Origin: Chromatiales bacterium
GTDB taxonomy: Bacteria > Pseudomonadota > Gammaproteobacteria > Steroidobacterales > GCA-2729495
DNA: 64,000 nt
Reading direction: 5' to 3'
NCBI GenBank assembly: GCA_002688175.1
Contig: NZCC01000023.1
Span: forward strand, 16,592-80,591
This document shows positions 1 to 9,238 of the stretch, piece by piece. A program made the position numbers and the translations under genes. Within the stretch, counting starts at the first letter, position 1; each line of letters starts with the position of its first letter. Under the pieces are notes generated by a model. That model was not told the origin of the DNA, ran no database searches, and saw only the letters and a list, made by a program, of their open reading frames with translations.

Positions 1-195
1 CGAGTTCGCCGGCATTGCCCGGGTGAATCTGCGTCAGCGGCGAATGATAGGTTTGCTGGAGATCGCGCCCGGCCGTGAACCAGTTGCCCGGCTCCCGATC
101 CGCCGCTATCAGTCGCTGCAGGTCGACGTCGGTTGTGGGTTGCCCGCAGGCCGTCAGGACGATGATGAACAGAACGTAACAGCTACAGCGGTGCA
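1..195 (-). CDS. PQQ-dependent alcohol dehydrogenase-like lipoprotein, N-terminal part (runs off the window start)
   Basis: Reverse-strand reading MHRCSCYVLFIIVLTACGQPTTDVDLQRLIAADREPGNWFTAGRDLQQTYHSPLTQIHPGNAGEL: lipobox (LTAC) followed by the typical quinoprotein WFTxGRDxxxTxxSPLxQI start; absent from the ORF track because truncated. Confidence 0.75.
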
Positions 196-276
196 TAAAA
201 AGGGGCCGGGTGCATTTTCCTGCATAGATGTTAACCTAATCTTCGTCGATGTCAGGAAAATAAACCCGGTACATTT
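196..276. repeat. Family B inverted pair (196-220 and 254-276)
   Basis: aaaaaggggccgggtgcattttcct ... aggaaaataaacccggtacattt, in a divergent intergenic region. Confidence 0.7.
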
Positions 277-295
277 ATGAGTAAGGAAATTGATC

Positions 296-658
296 ATGCG
301 TGTAATGAGTAAACTTATTTCTGTTCTTGGCTTGAGTTTGTCGCTATTGATGCCCTCTCTTGCCTTGAGCCATTCAGATCATGATGAGCGACCAGGTACG
401 CCAATAAATGATAAGCAAGCGATGGAAGCTGCAGCTGAATATGCACGGAGTGCCGTTGAAAAATCCGAACTCGTAGCAGGCGTGGCCCTGGATGCCAGTT
501 GGCAAGCCGAGACCGAAGCGAAGATCCATAAGAAAAATATCAGGTATTTGATTGTGTCCTTATACAATGCAAGCCAGGAAAAGACTCTGTACGTTCTTCT
601 CGGTCCTGATGGTCAGGTTCATGACGCAAACTTTGACGGGGCGTTTGAAAGGTCCTGA
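296..658 (+). CDS. DUF6488-like secreted protein
   Basis: Signal peptide plus small conserved domain; ORF 290..658. Confidence 0.6.
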   Translation: MRVMSKLISVLGLSLSLLMPSLALSHSDHDERPGTPINDKQAMEAAAEYARSAVEKSELVAGVALDASWQAETEAKIHKKNIRYLIVSLYNASQEKTLYVLLGPDGQVHDANFDGAFERS

Positions 659-709
659 TTTATTCGGTTTCAAATTTGTTTCTTTGATGTGTTGTCTGGG
701 TCAGCATTG

Positions 710-1387
710 ATGACACGGAAAATATTATTTTTGTGTCTCCTCGGTTTTCCGGCAGGCTTATTGGCTCATGGTGTTGATGACGCCACCAGGCAATTTCTGC
801 TTGCCAACGAAGGTGTGGCTGTTGTGCCTTATATGTACATCGGGGCCAAGCATATGGTGACGGGTTATGACCATTTGCTGTTTCTGGTTGGCGTGATCTT
901 TTTTCTGTATCGGCCCAAAGACGTGGTGGTGTATGTCACCTTTTTTACGATCGGGCATAGCCTGACGCTGCTGCTGGGCGTATTAAATGACATCGCCGTT
1001 AATCCCTATTTGATCGATGCGATTATCGGCTTTTCGATTGTTTATAAGGGTTTTGACAATCTGGGCGGGCTCCGGCGTTTGTTCGGTTTTCAACCGAGCA
1101 CCAAGCTTGCGGTGCTGATTTTCGGGTTATTTCACGGCTTTGGGTTGGCGACCAAAATACAGGAGTTTGAGATTCCGGAGGACGGCCTGTTGGAGAACCT
1201 GATCTCCTTTAATGTCGGTGTTGAGCTGGGTCAGTTCCTGGCTTTGACCATCGTGTTTATTGCGCTCAGTTACTGGCGTCGTTCTCCCGGTTTTCTGCAT
1301 TTCTCAACAGTAACCAATACGCTTCTGATGAGCGGCGGCATGATGTTGATGGGCTTTCAGCTCACAGGCTTTTTTGTAACCGCTTAG
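710..1387 (+). CDS. HupE/UreJ-family membrane protein
   Basis: GYDHLLFLVGVIFFL and FTIGHSLTLLLG His-containing TM motifs typical of HupE/UreJ. Confidence 0.8.
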   Translation: MTRKILFLCLLGFPAGLLAHGVDDATRQFLLANEGVAVVPYMYIGAKHMVTGYDHLLFLVGVIFFLYRPKDVVVYVTFFTIGHSLTLLLGVLNDIAVNPYLIDAIIGFSIVYKGFDNLGGLRRLFGFQPSTKLAVLIFGLFHGFGLATKIQEFEIPEDGLLENLISFNVGVELGQFLALTIVFIALSYWRRSPGFLHFSTVTNTLLMSGGMMLMGFQLTGFFVTA

Positions 1388-1395
1388 GTGGCACT

Positions 1396-1968
1396 ATGAC
1401 TGAATCGAAGCACAGCGATGGTACCCGGGGCGAAATAGATGTCACCGTTCAATCGCCGGCAACGCTGTTAAAGGCCAGTATTATTTCAGCCGTATTGGCG
1501 GCTGCCATTCTGATCACCGTCATACTGCCCGCTGAATACGGCATCGACCCAACGGGCGCAGGAGAAGCAATTGGACTGATGCCATTGGCAAGTTCAACCA
1601 ATACAGACAACGCTTCTGAGCCGATCGAAACCCCCCGGGATTCAGAGTGGCAAGAGGACAGTGCAACGATTGTTGTCCCTGCCGGGAAAGGCCTGGAGTA
1701 TAAGTTTTATCTCGTCAAGGGAGAGGCCATGCGCTATGACTGGTCCTCGACCGACGGCGAACTTTATTTTGACTTTCATGGCGAACCGGAGGGGGACACG
1801 ACCGGTTATTTTGAAAGTTATACCGTCAGTACAGGCGATCAGGTCCGCGGGACTTTTACCGCATCATTTGATGGTACTCATGGCTGGTACTGGAAGAACC
1901 TGAGTCAATCACCGATTACCGTGACATTAAGAACGCAGGGCCAGTATAAGGTGCTCGGCATCAAGTGA
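1396..1968 (+). CDS. Hypothetical protein with one N-terminal TM helix
   Basis: Complete ORF 9 bp after the HupE-like gene; probable operon. Confidence 0.6.
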   Translation: MTESKHSDGTRGEIDVTVQSPATLLKASIISAVLAAAILITVILPAEYGIDPTGAGEAIGLMPLASSTNTDNASEPIETPRDSEWQEDSATIVVPAGKGLEYKFYLVKGEAMRYDWSSTDGELYFDFHGEPEGDTTGYFESYTVSTGDQVRGTFTASFDGTHGWYWKNLSQSPITVTLRTQGQYKVLGIK

Positions 1969-2125
1969 GCATGGGAAAGGTATCCGGCACCTTTTCCAAT
2001 TCCTGATCATCCCAACAGTTATCGGCGTGTCCTGCCACGCCTGAATTACCCAGACTTCAGGTTAGCCTGATCGCGGTATCGACCGGCTTTCACGTTGGCA
2101 AACTCTGTGCCGCGTCCTTGATTAA

Positions 2126-2145
2126 TACTAACATATAGGTTAGTA
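2126..2145. promoter_or_regulatory. Putative autoregulatory operator of the TA module
   Basis: TACTAAC-atatag-GTTAGTA: perfect 7-bp inverted repeat ending 2 bp before the toxin ATG. Confidence 0.6.
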
Positions 2146-2147
2146 AT

Positions 2148-2489
2148 ATGCCTGAGCTGTTGGAGTACCTGGATGAGCGGGGCAGGAGCCCGTTTCGCAG
2201 GTGGTTCGACCGATTGAACCGCGAAGCTGCAGCTGAAGTCGGTTTAGCACTGGTTCGTCTTTCACGCGGTTACCGGTCGAAGCAGAAATTCCTGGGTGCG
2301 GGCATCTTCGAATATAAGATCGATTTTGGCTCCGGTTACCGGATTTATTTCGGGCGTGATGGTGATGAACTGATCATCCTGTTGGGTGGCGGCACAAAGA
2401 AGCGGCAATCTGGCGATATTCTTAAGGCCAGGGCGCGCTGGAAAGACTACAAACGGCGTAAACAAAGAAGTGATTTGACATGGCACTGA
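2148..2489 (+). CDS. RelE/ParE-superfamily (HigB-like) toxin
   Basis: Protein MPELLEYLDERGRSPFRRWFDRL...YRIYFGRDGDELIILLGGGTKKRQ resembles the addiction-module killer family. Confidence 0.85.
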   Translation: MPELLEYLDERGRSPFRRWFDRLNREAAAEVGLALVRLSRGYRSKQKFLGAGIFEYKIDFGSGYRIYFGRDGDELIILLGGGTKKRQSGDILKARARWKDYKRRKQRSDLTWH

Positions 2490-2794
2490 CAAGGGATTTC
2501 AGGGAGACGATCAAAGCTCGCGTAGAGCGTGATCCGGGTTTTCGCCAGGCATTGCTGGCTCGCGCGGCACAGGCCATGCTGGCCGGCGAAACGGATGTCG
2601 GCAAGACGATGCTGCGCGACTACATCAATGCGACAGTCGGTTTCCAGAGCCTGGGCGCGGACATCGACAAGACACCGGAAAGCCTGATGCGCATGCTCAG
2701 TGAAACCGGCAACCCCCGCACTAACAACCTGATGGAAATTTTCGAATACCTGCAGCAGGCCGAAGGCATTCAGCTGAAAGTCAAACCGATGTGA
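2480..2794 (+). CDS. HTH-type antitoxin (HigA-like) of the TA module
   Basis: Overlaps toxin by 10 bp; DYINATVGFQSLGADIDKTPESLMRMLSETGNP is typical of addiction-module antidote proteins. Confidence 0.85.
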   Translation: MALTRDFRETIKARVERDPGFRQALLARAAQAMLAGETDVGKTMLRDYINATVGFQSLGADIDKTPESLMRMLSETGNPRTNNLMEIFEYLQQAEGIQLKVKPM

Positions 2795-2798
2795 AAGG

Positions 2799-2833
2799 AA
2801 AAGGTGCCGAAAAAGGTGCCGGGTTTATTTTCC
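2799..2833. repeat. Family B repeat with tandemly duplicated 5' end
   Basis: AAAAGGTGCCGA AAAAGGTGCCGGGTTTATTTTCCC. Confidence 0.7.
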
Positions 2834-2936
2834 CGGCTTGAAACTGAAGCTCCGCACCCCCATCTAACTAGTTGTGGATGTTCCGCAGAGGGCGCATTAT
2901 TTTGTTTAAATCATCCGGAGCCAACCTGAGACTGTT

Positions 2937-3842
2937 ATGAGAATTTTGATGTTTCTGGCGACTAATGTCGCGATCCTGGTTGTCCTGTCGATCGTATTCA
3001 ACCTGCTGGGTCTGGAGGGTATTCTTGCCGAGAATCAGGTCGACCTGAATCTGCAGGCCCTGCTGGTGATGTCGGCGGTCATCGGTTTCGCCGGCTCATT
3101 CATCTCGCTGTTCATTTCCAAGTGGATGGCCAAGCGCAGCATGGGCGTGCAGGTTATCGATCCGCAGCAGCTGCGTAATGACACCGAGCGATGGCTCGTG
3201 AACACCGTGCAGCGCCAGGCGCAACAGGCGAACATCGGCATGCCCGAGGTGGGCATCTTCGACTCGCCCGACCCGAATGCGTTTGCGACGGGCGCAAACA
3301 AGAACAACGCACTGGTCGCGGTCAGCACCGGACTGATGCAGGCGATGAGCAGGGAAGAGGTCGAGGCCGTGCTCGCGCATGAAGTCAGCCACGTGGCTAA
3401 CGGCGACATGGTGACCATGGCCCTGATACAGGGTGTCGTGAATACCTTCGTCGTGTTCCTGTCGCGCCTGGTGGGTTTCTTTGTCGATCGCGTGATCCTC
3501 AAGAACGAACGCGGTCTGGGTATCGGTTACTTCATCAGTTCGATTATTGCCCAGATCGTACTGGGTATACTCGCAAGCATGATCGTGATGTGGTTCTCAC
3601 GTCGCCGCGAGTTCCGGGCGGATAACGGTGGTGCGAGTCTCGCGGGTCGTCACCAGATGATCGGTGCACTCAAACGCCTGAAGGCAAATGCGTCCGATCA
3701 ATCGGTTATGCCCGAGCAGATGGCCGCGTTCGGTATTCATGGCAGTAAGCCGTCGGGGCTGCGTGCCCTGTTTATGAGTCATCCGCCGCTGGAGCAGCGA
3801 ATTGCGGCGCTGGAAATGGGCTCAGACTCCAGGGGGATCTGA
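2937..3842 (+). CDS. htpX: Protease HtpX
   Basis: [10 protein letters not shown] zinc motif, N-terminal TM helices and overall HtpX sequence. Confidence 0.95.
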   Translation: MRILMFLATNVAILVVLSIVFNLLGLEGILAENQVDLNLQALLVMSAVIGFAGSFISLFISKWMAKRSMGVQVIDPQQLRNDTERWLVNTVQRQAQQANIGMPEVGIFDSPDPNAFATGANKNNALVAVSTGLMQAMSREEVEAVLAHEVSHVANGDMVTMALIQGVVNTFVVFLSRLVGFFVDRVILKNERGLGIGYFISSIIAQIVLGILASMIVMWFSRRREFRADNGGASLAGRHQMIGALKRLKANASDQSVMPEQMAAFGIHGSKPSGLRALFMSHPPLEQRIAALEMGSDSRGI

Positions 3843-3846
3843 CCCC

Positions 3847-4500
3847 ATGCCCGAAAAAACAATCAACCTCGAGGTGATTTCCGACTGGGTATGCCCCTGG
3901 TGTTATGTCGGTAAACGCCGGCTGGAAGCGGCGCTGGCAGAGCGCCCCGATCTGGATGTCACTTTGGCGTGGCAGCCCTTCCAGTTGAGTCCGGACATTC
4001 CGCGTGAGGGCCTTAACCGTCAGGATTACTATCAGCAGATATTCGGACCGGAGCGGGCCGCGATGATTGTGGACCGGCTCAAACAGACGGGCGAAGAGGA
4101 AGGCATTTCGTTCGGCAGTCATGCGGATGCGATGGCGCCCAATACCCTGTCTGCGCATGTGCTGATGTACTGGGCGAGCGCCGATGACGGACTCGACGCA
4201 AACGACCTGGCCGAGAAATTGTTCCATGCACATCATGTCGACTGCGAGGACATCGGCGATCACACCGTGCTGACCCGGATCGCCGGTGAGGTCGGGATGG
4301 ATGCGGACGAGGTAGCCAAGCGGCTCGCCGGCCGCGAGGACGAGACCCTGATGAAGGAACATATTACAAATTCAAAGGCACGCGGCGTTTCGGGCGTACC
4401 GTTCTTTGTCATCAATGGTCAGCATGGACTTTCCGGAGCACAACCGAGCGATGTTTTGCTCTCGGCGTTCGAGCAGATAGCGAGTGGCGAATCCGGCTAA
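3847..4500 (+). CDS. DsbA-family (FrnE-like) oxidoreductase
   Basis: SDWVCPWCYVGKRRLE ... CPWC motif; GVSGVPFFVINGQHGLSGAQP. Confidence 0.9.
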   Translation: MPEKTINLEVISDWVCPWCYVGKRRLEAALAERPDLDVTLAWQPFQLSPDIPREGLNRQDYYQQIFGPERAAMIVDRLKQTGEEEGISFGSHADAMAPNTLSAHVLMYWASADDGLDANDLAEKLFHAHHVDCEDIGDHTVLTRIAGEVGMDADEVAKRLAGREDETLMKEHITNSKARGVSGVPFFVINGQHGLSGAQPSDVLLSAFEQIASGESG

Positions 4501-4507
4501 GATCAAT

Positions 4508-4557
4508 TAATTGGTGTCAGACACCAATTCACCTATTTATACTGGTGTCAGACACCA
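4508..4557. repeat. Family A palindromes, two copies (cores 4513-4525 and 4544-4556)
   Basis: attaattggtgtcagacaccaatt and actggtgtcagacaccattt. Confidence 0.9.
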
Positions 4558-4583
4558 TTTTTAAACCGCTGTTGGCAGGGAAC

Positions 4584-5153
4584 ATGGAAGAAAATTTTTA
4601 CGAAAACGAAGAAAAGGTTGATGGCTACACAAAGTTCACGCCGACACACGATGGCGCATTACTGATCGACGTACTCGGCGAGCACCTGCCGGAACAGGCG
4701 GCCGTGCTCGAACTGGGGATTGGCCCGGGGAAAGACTTCAAAAAGTTGAGCCGGCGTTACCGGATGACCGGTTCGGATTTCTCGCAGCTGTTTTTGCAGC
4801 GATACCGCGAGCAAGACCCTGCGGCGGATTTGCTGCATCTCGACGCCCGCACGCTTGAAACGGATCGCACCTTCGATGCCATCTTTTCCAACAAGGCACT
4901 TATTCATTTGTCACCGGACGAACTGCAACAGTCGTTCAATCGTCAGCATGAGTTGCTCAGCGACAACGGCTTGATCCTGCATTCGCTCTGGTTCGGCGAG
5001 GGCGAGACTGCCTTCGATAATGTGAAACTTGTCTATCACAATGAGCAGGACCTGACGAAGATGCTGGAAACATCATTCGATATCGTCGCTCTCAAGAAAC
5101 ACGCAAAAATGTCTGACGGTGATTCCATCTACGTGTTGGCCCGAAAGAAATAA
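4584..5153 (+). CDS. Class I SAM-dependent methyltransferase
   Basis: VLELGIGPGKDFKKLS motif I; ATG 4584 preferred over the GTG at 4545 that lies in a family A repeat. Confidence 0.85.
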   Translation: MEENFYENEEKVDGYTKFTPTHDGALLIDVLGEHLPEQAAVLELGIGPGKDFKKLSRRYRMTGSDFSQLFLQRYREQDPAADLLHLDARTLETDRTFDAIFSNKALIHLSPDELQQSFNRQHELLSDNGLILHSLWFGEGETAFDNVKLVYHNEQDLTKMLETSFDIVALKKHAKMSDGDSIYVLARKK

Positions 5154-5159
5154 CATATA

Positions 5160-5178
5160 ATTGGTGTCAGACACCAAT
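5160..5178. repeat. Family A palindrome (core 5163-5175)
   Basis: attggtgtcagacaccaat between convergent stops. Confidence 0.9.
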
Positions 5179-6611
5179 CACCCGGGTTCCGGAAACGCGC
5201 CCCGCACTTGTTCGAACGCACGACCGATTGCCATTAGCCGGCGGTCCGATCCGAGCGGACCGTCGAAACTGAGGCCGATCGGCAGGCCGTCGTCGGTCAG
5301 TCCTGCTGGAATCACCAGGCTTGGGATTCCAGCTGCACTCTGGTGAACGGTGTTATTGATCACAGCGGTGAAGCCGTGTTTGATCAGTTCGCCGTTGATT
5401 TTCAGGTCCGCGGTATCTTCGGCCAGTTCAGGCGCCGGGAACGGCGTGGTCGGAAAGATCATCGCCGCCACGTCGTGTTCGACAAAATAATCCTGGAGTA
5501 TTTGCTGCAGTTGCGGACGATATGTATTCATAGCCTTACGATACTTCGGCTCGAGGGCGGCCAGATCCACGACATCGGGGTTGAACCGTTCACGCACAAC
5601 GGGTGAAGCAATGCTGGTCACAATGTCTGCGCTGGTCAGCGATGTGCCCCGCTGTTCGAGCCAGGCCGGCATCTCGCGGGCGACTTCGTAAGCTGAGATG
5701 GGCCAGGCGGTTTGCGCTGTCAGTCTGGCAATCTCCGGCAGGTCTGCATCGATGATGACTGCGCCGGCATCCTGTAGAAGAGCAACGGCTGCGTCGATGA
5801 TGTGGGCGGTTGCGTTATCCATGACGCGATAAAACTCTCCACGCGGTCGTCCGAGTCTGAGCCCGGCGAGGTTTATATCCGGCAGTGGTTCAAATGCGGT
5901 GACCGGTGACGGCTTTGCGAGCACGTGATCGAGCAACGCAAGATCCATGGTCGAAGTTGCCATGATGCCGACGGCATCGCGGGTCGGCGACGCCGGCAGC
6001 ACGCCGCCGTACGGGTAGCGTTGGCAGGACGGTCGCAAACCGGCAACCCCCGACAACGAACACGGGACGCGAACCGAACCGTTCGTGTCGGTACCCAGTG
6101 CGCCCGGAACCATGCGCGCAGCAACGGCTGCCGCCGAACCACTGCTGCTGCCCCCGGGCATGCGATCGGTATGCCACGGGTTTCTGACATCGCCGAACTT
6201 GCGGTTGAAACTCGTACCGCCGACAGCCAGTTCGTACAGGTTGGCCTTGCCGGCGATCAGTGCCCCGGCCTCGACGAGGCGCTGGACGACCGGTGCATTG
6301 TGCGCGGGTATGTCGTGTTCGAGCGCGGGCGTACCGGCGCTGGTCGGATAATCCCGTGTGTCGATGTTGTCCTTGATCAGCAGCGGCACACCATGCAATG
6401 GACCGAGAGTTTTATTTGCACGCTGTTGTTGCATATCGGCCGCGCGCGCTGCGGCCAGCAGTGCATCGGGTTCCTGCCGGATAATCGCGTTCAGGTGCAC
6501 AAACTTCCGGCAACGCGCCAGCAACTCTTCGGCTACCACCTCGGCTGAGGTCTGCCCATCCGCGATGGCCGTGGCGATTCCGGCAATGGTAAAGGGAATG
6601 TCCGTGTCCAT
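5178..6611 (-). CDS. Amidase signature family protein
   Basis: GSSSGSAAAVAARMVPGALGTDTNGSVRVP amidase signature; start placed at MDTDIPF. Confidence 0.92.
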   Translation of the reverse strand: MDTDIPFTIAGIATAIADGQTSAEVVAEELLARCRKFVHLNAIIRQEPDALLAAARAADMQQQRANKTLGPLHGVPLLIKDNIDTRDYPTSAGTPALEHDIPAHNAPVVQRLVEAGALIAGKANLYELAVGGTSFNRKFGDVRNPWHTDRMPGGSSSGSAAAVAARMVPGALGTDTNGSVRVPCSLSGVAGLRPSCQRYPYGGVLPASPTRDAVGIMATSTMDLALLDHVLAKPSPVTAFEPLPDINLAGLRLGRPRGEFYRVMDNATAHIIDAAVALLQDAGAVIIDADLPEIARLTAQTAWPISAYEVAREMPAWLEQRGTSLTSADIVTSIASPVVRERFNPDVVDLAALEPKYRKAMNTYRPQLQQILQDYFVEHDVAAMIFPTTPFPAPELAEDTADLKINGELIKHGFTAVINNTVHQSAAGIPSLVIPAGLTDDGLPIGLSFDGPLGSDRRLMAIGRAFEQVRGAFPEPG

Positions 6612-6650
6612 GAGTAACACGGTATAGCAAATCTGGTCAGCCCCCAAAGT

Positions 6651-6672
6651 AAATTGGTGTCAGACACCAATT
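6651..6672. repeat. Family A palindrome (core 6656-6668)
   Basis: aaattggtgtcagacaccaattttt. Confidence 0.9.
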
Positions 6673-6682
6673 TTTATCTTCG

Positions 6683-6748
6683 AAAAAAGGTACCGGGTTT
6701 ATTTTTTAAGAAAGAAAATAAACCCGGTACCTTTTACGGTACCTTTTA
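6683..6748. repeat. Family B inverted pair plus 12-bp tandem duplication
   Basis: aaaaaaggtaccgggtttatttttt / aaagaaaataaacccggtacctttt; then CGGTACCTTTTA x2 (6725-6748). Confidence 0.85.
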
Positions 6749-6756
6749 CGTCCAGC

Positions 6757-7752
6757 TCAAAATTCATAATCCAGTGGTCGCGACGTCGGCTGCGGCGGGA
6801 AGGTTTGCAGGTAGGCCCAGATGGCGCCGAGGTCTTGGTCCGTCATGCCCGCGAAGGTGACCCACGGCATCACTGTATTGGTGGCCAGGGTGGCTGCGCG
6901 GCCGCTGCCGCGTAGCCTGAACAACGTGATGAAATCGGCCCGGCTCAGGGCGCCGATGCCTTCGGGGTGGGTGGTCAGGTTGGGCGTATCGACGACTCTT
7001 GCACCCGGCAGGTAACGACCGCCGACCCAGTAACGGGCGCCGCCGGTAAACGCTTTGCCCTTTCGTTCTCGCCCCGGAGCATCGTTGGGGGTGTGACAGT
7101 ATCGGCAGCGACCGATGTCCGTCAGGTATTTTCCGTAGGCCGCTTCGTCAGACCGGTCCGGCGTTTTTGCGGGTGACGGCGGCAAAGTGGCCAGTGAGGC
7201 CTTGTGTATGCGGTCGCTTAACACCCGGCCGCGGCCGGGTTGTTCGTGAACCACCGGCGGGAGTGTCTTTATATAGGTGGCGATGGCGTCGGCATCCTCG
7301 TCGCTGACGGCGCGCAGGTTCAGCCACATGTTGGGATGCAGTGGCGCACCATCGGGTCGCAACCCGTCCCGGAAGGCGCGAATGATGTCGGCTTTAGACC
7401 AGCCGGCGATGCCAGTGGCAGGATCCGGCGTGATGTTGGGTTCGCACAATTTCGAGGTCACGAAATCCTGTGAGTCTTTGCCGCGCGGATTTTCGTCTTT
7501 CCCCCAGACCGGGCAGTCGATGCCGGCATAGTTGGCGACCAGCGGCGGCCTGCCGTCGATCGCATCGTTCGGTGCTGAATGACAATGGGCACAGAGTGTG
7601 ACGGTCTCCGCCAGGTAGCGGCCGCGTTCCAGGGTTGCGTTCTGCCCGGCGTCGGCATCGGCGCCTGCAGGGCCGGGCAACCACAGCAACAACGTGAAGT
7701 TGATTGTCGCGCAGGCAAGTCTGCGTATCCTGGATGTGACTGGAATCCTCAT
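6757..7752 (-). CDS. Di-haem cytochrome c, exported
   Basis: Two CxxCH motifs (CAHCH, CRYCH), signal peptide. Confidence 0.9.
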   Translation of the reverse strand: MRIPVTSRIRRLACATINFTLLLWLPGPAGADADAGQNATLERGRYLAETVTLCAHCHSAPNDAIDGRPPLVANYAGIDCPVWGKDENPRGKDSQDFVTSKLCEPNITPDPATGIAGWSKADIIRAFRDGLRPDGAPLHPNMWLNLRAVSDEDADAIATYIKTLPPVVHEQPGRGRVLSDRIHKASLATLPPSPAKTPDRSDEAAYGKYLTDIGRCRYCHTPNDAPGRERKGKAFTGGARYWVGGRYLPGARVVDTPNLTTHPEGIGALSRADFITLFRLRGSGRAATLATNTVMPWVTFAGMTDQDLGAIWAYLQTFPPQPTSRPLDYEF

Positions 7753-7820
7753 TGTGATACTCGCTCCCCCGATTCGACCGGACGCCGGATACCCCGAAGG
7801 CTACCACAGGCCCATGTGAT

Positions 7821-7878
7821 GATAGTGTCAGACACCAACGACCAACCCTTCATGCAATAATGGTGTCAGACACCAATA
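7821..7878. repeat. Family A copies (degenerate 7825-7837; core 7862-7874)
   Basis: gatagtgtcagacaccaa and atggtgtcagacaccaat. Confidence 0.8.
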
Positions 7879-7937
7879 ACCACATGAGTATGACCCATGA
7901 CTAATTGCCGCCGAGGCCCGTTACAGCGTGTGTTATT

Positions 7938-7957
7938 GATGGTGTCTGACACCAATG
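7938..7957. repeat. Family A palindrome at a start codon (core 7941-7953)
   Basis: atggtgtctgacaccaat. Confidence 0.85.
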
Positions 7958-9219
7958 TCCGGGTCGTTGCTGTCGCGATAATGATGTTTGCGGCGGTAAC
8001 GGGTTTTGCCGATGAACCGCTGCCACCGATCGTGGTGCCTGACGGTTTTAGTGCGACTGTTTTTCATCCCGGCCTCGGCGCCACCCGGCATCTCGCGGTA
8101 CGCGAAAACGGCGACGTGTACGTCGCGCGCAGTTTCCGTGTCGAGCGGCGGATGTTCGGGCAGAAAGCTGCCTGGGGCACGCTGATCGCTTTACGGGATG
8201 AAGACGCCGACGGTGTTGCTGACATCATCAAGCCGTTCGGTCCGAGCGACGTCACAACTGAAGTGCGTATTCATGACGGACATTTGTATTTCTCATCCGA
8301 CCAGGTCGTTTACCGGATGGCGCTCGATGACAACCTCGTGCCGCAGACCGTGGCCGAACCCCTCGCCGGCGGTTTCCCGATGAACAGTTCACACGGCACC
8401 AAGACGCTGGCCTTCGACGGTGCGGGCAACCTGTACGTGAACTCGGGTACGCCGTCGAATGCCTGCGAGTCAAAGCGCATGGCGCTCCACGCGCCGGGTT
8501 TGAACCCGTGTCCGCATCGCGAGCGTTCGGCCGGCATCTGGAAATTTCGCGATGACAAGCAACATCAGGACCAGGTGCGTGACGGTGAACGCTATGTCAC
8601 CGGTACGCGCAACATCGTCGCGATGGCGTGGAACCCGTGGGCCGACAAACTCTTTTTCGTTATGCACGGCCGTGACAGCATCGGCATGATGAACCCGGAT
8701 TTCTACTCGAAGCAAGACAACGCCGAGATCCCCGCCGAGGAATTTCATGTCGCCGAAGCGGGCGATGATTTCGGCTGGCCATACACGTATTACGATCCGC
8801 GCACCAACCAGCGCATGCGCGACCCCGGTTATGGTGGCGATGGCAAGGCCGTAGCGGACGGCAATTACAAAGAACCGCTGATCGCGTTTCCCGCGCACTG
8901 GGCACCGAACGACCTGCTGTTCCATTCCGGTCGCAATCTGCCCGCCCGGTATGCGCAGGGTGCGTTCATCGTGTTTCACGGTTCCTGGAACCGGATACCG
9001 TTTGAGCAGGGCGGCTTCAAGGTTGTGTTCGTGCCGATGCAGGATGGCCGGGTGACGGGTGACTGGGAGGTGTTCGCCGATGGGTTCACAGGCTCTGGTC
9101 CCATTAAAAACCCCGGCCAGTCCGCGTACCGACCGACCGGTCTCGCGGAAGGCCCGGACGGCGCGATCTACATCACCGAGGACATGCACGGGCGGATCTG
9201 GAAAGTATCGCCTGAATAA
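7938..9219 (+). CDS. PQQ-dependent sugar/sorbosone dehydrogenase-like protein, secreted
   Basis: Beta-propeller sequence PPIVVPDGFSATVFHPGLGATRHLAVRENGDVYVA; signal peptide; start codon overlaps a family A repeat (ATGGTGTCTGACACCAAT = MVSDTN). Confidence 0.8.
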
Positions 9220-9238
9220 AGTCAGCCCGAGAAAATAA

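Noticed and set aside
5925-9189. Long antisense ORFs (5925..6548+, 8470..9189-)
   Set aside because: Opposite strand of well-supported amidase and PQQ dehydrogenase genes; low-complexity, no recognisable domain. High-GC shadow ORFs.
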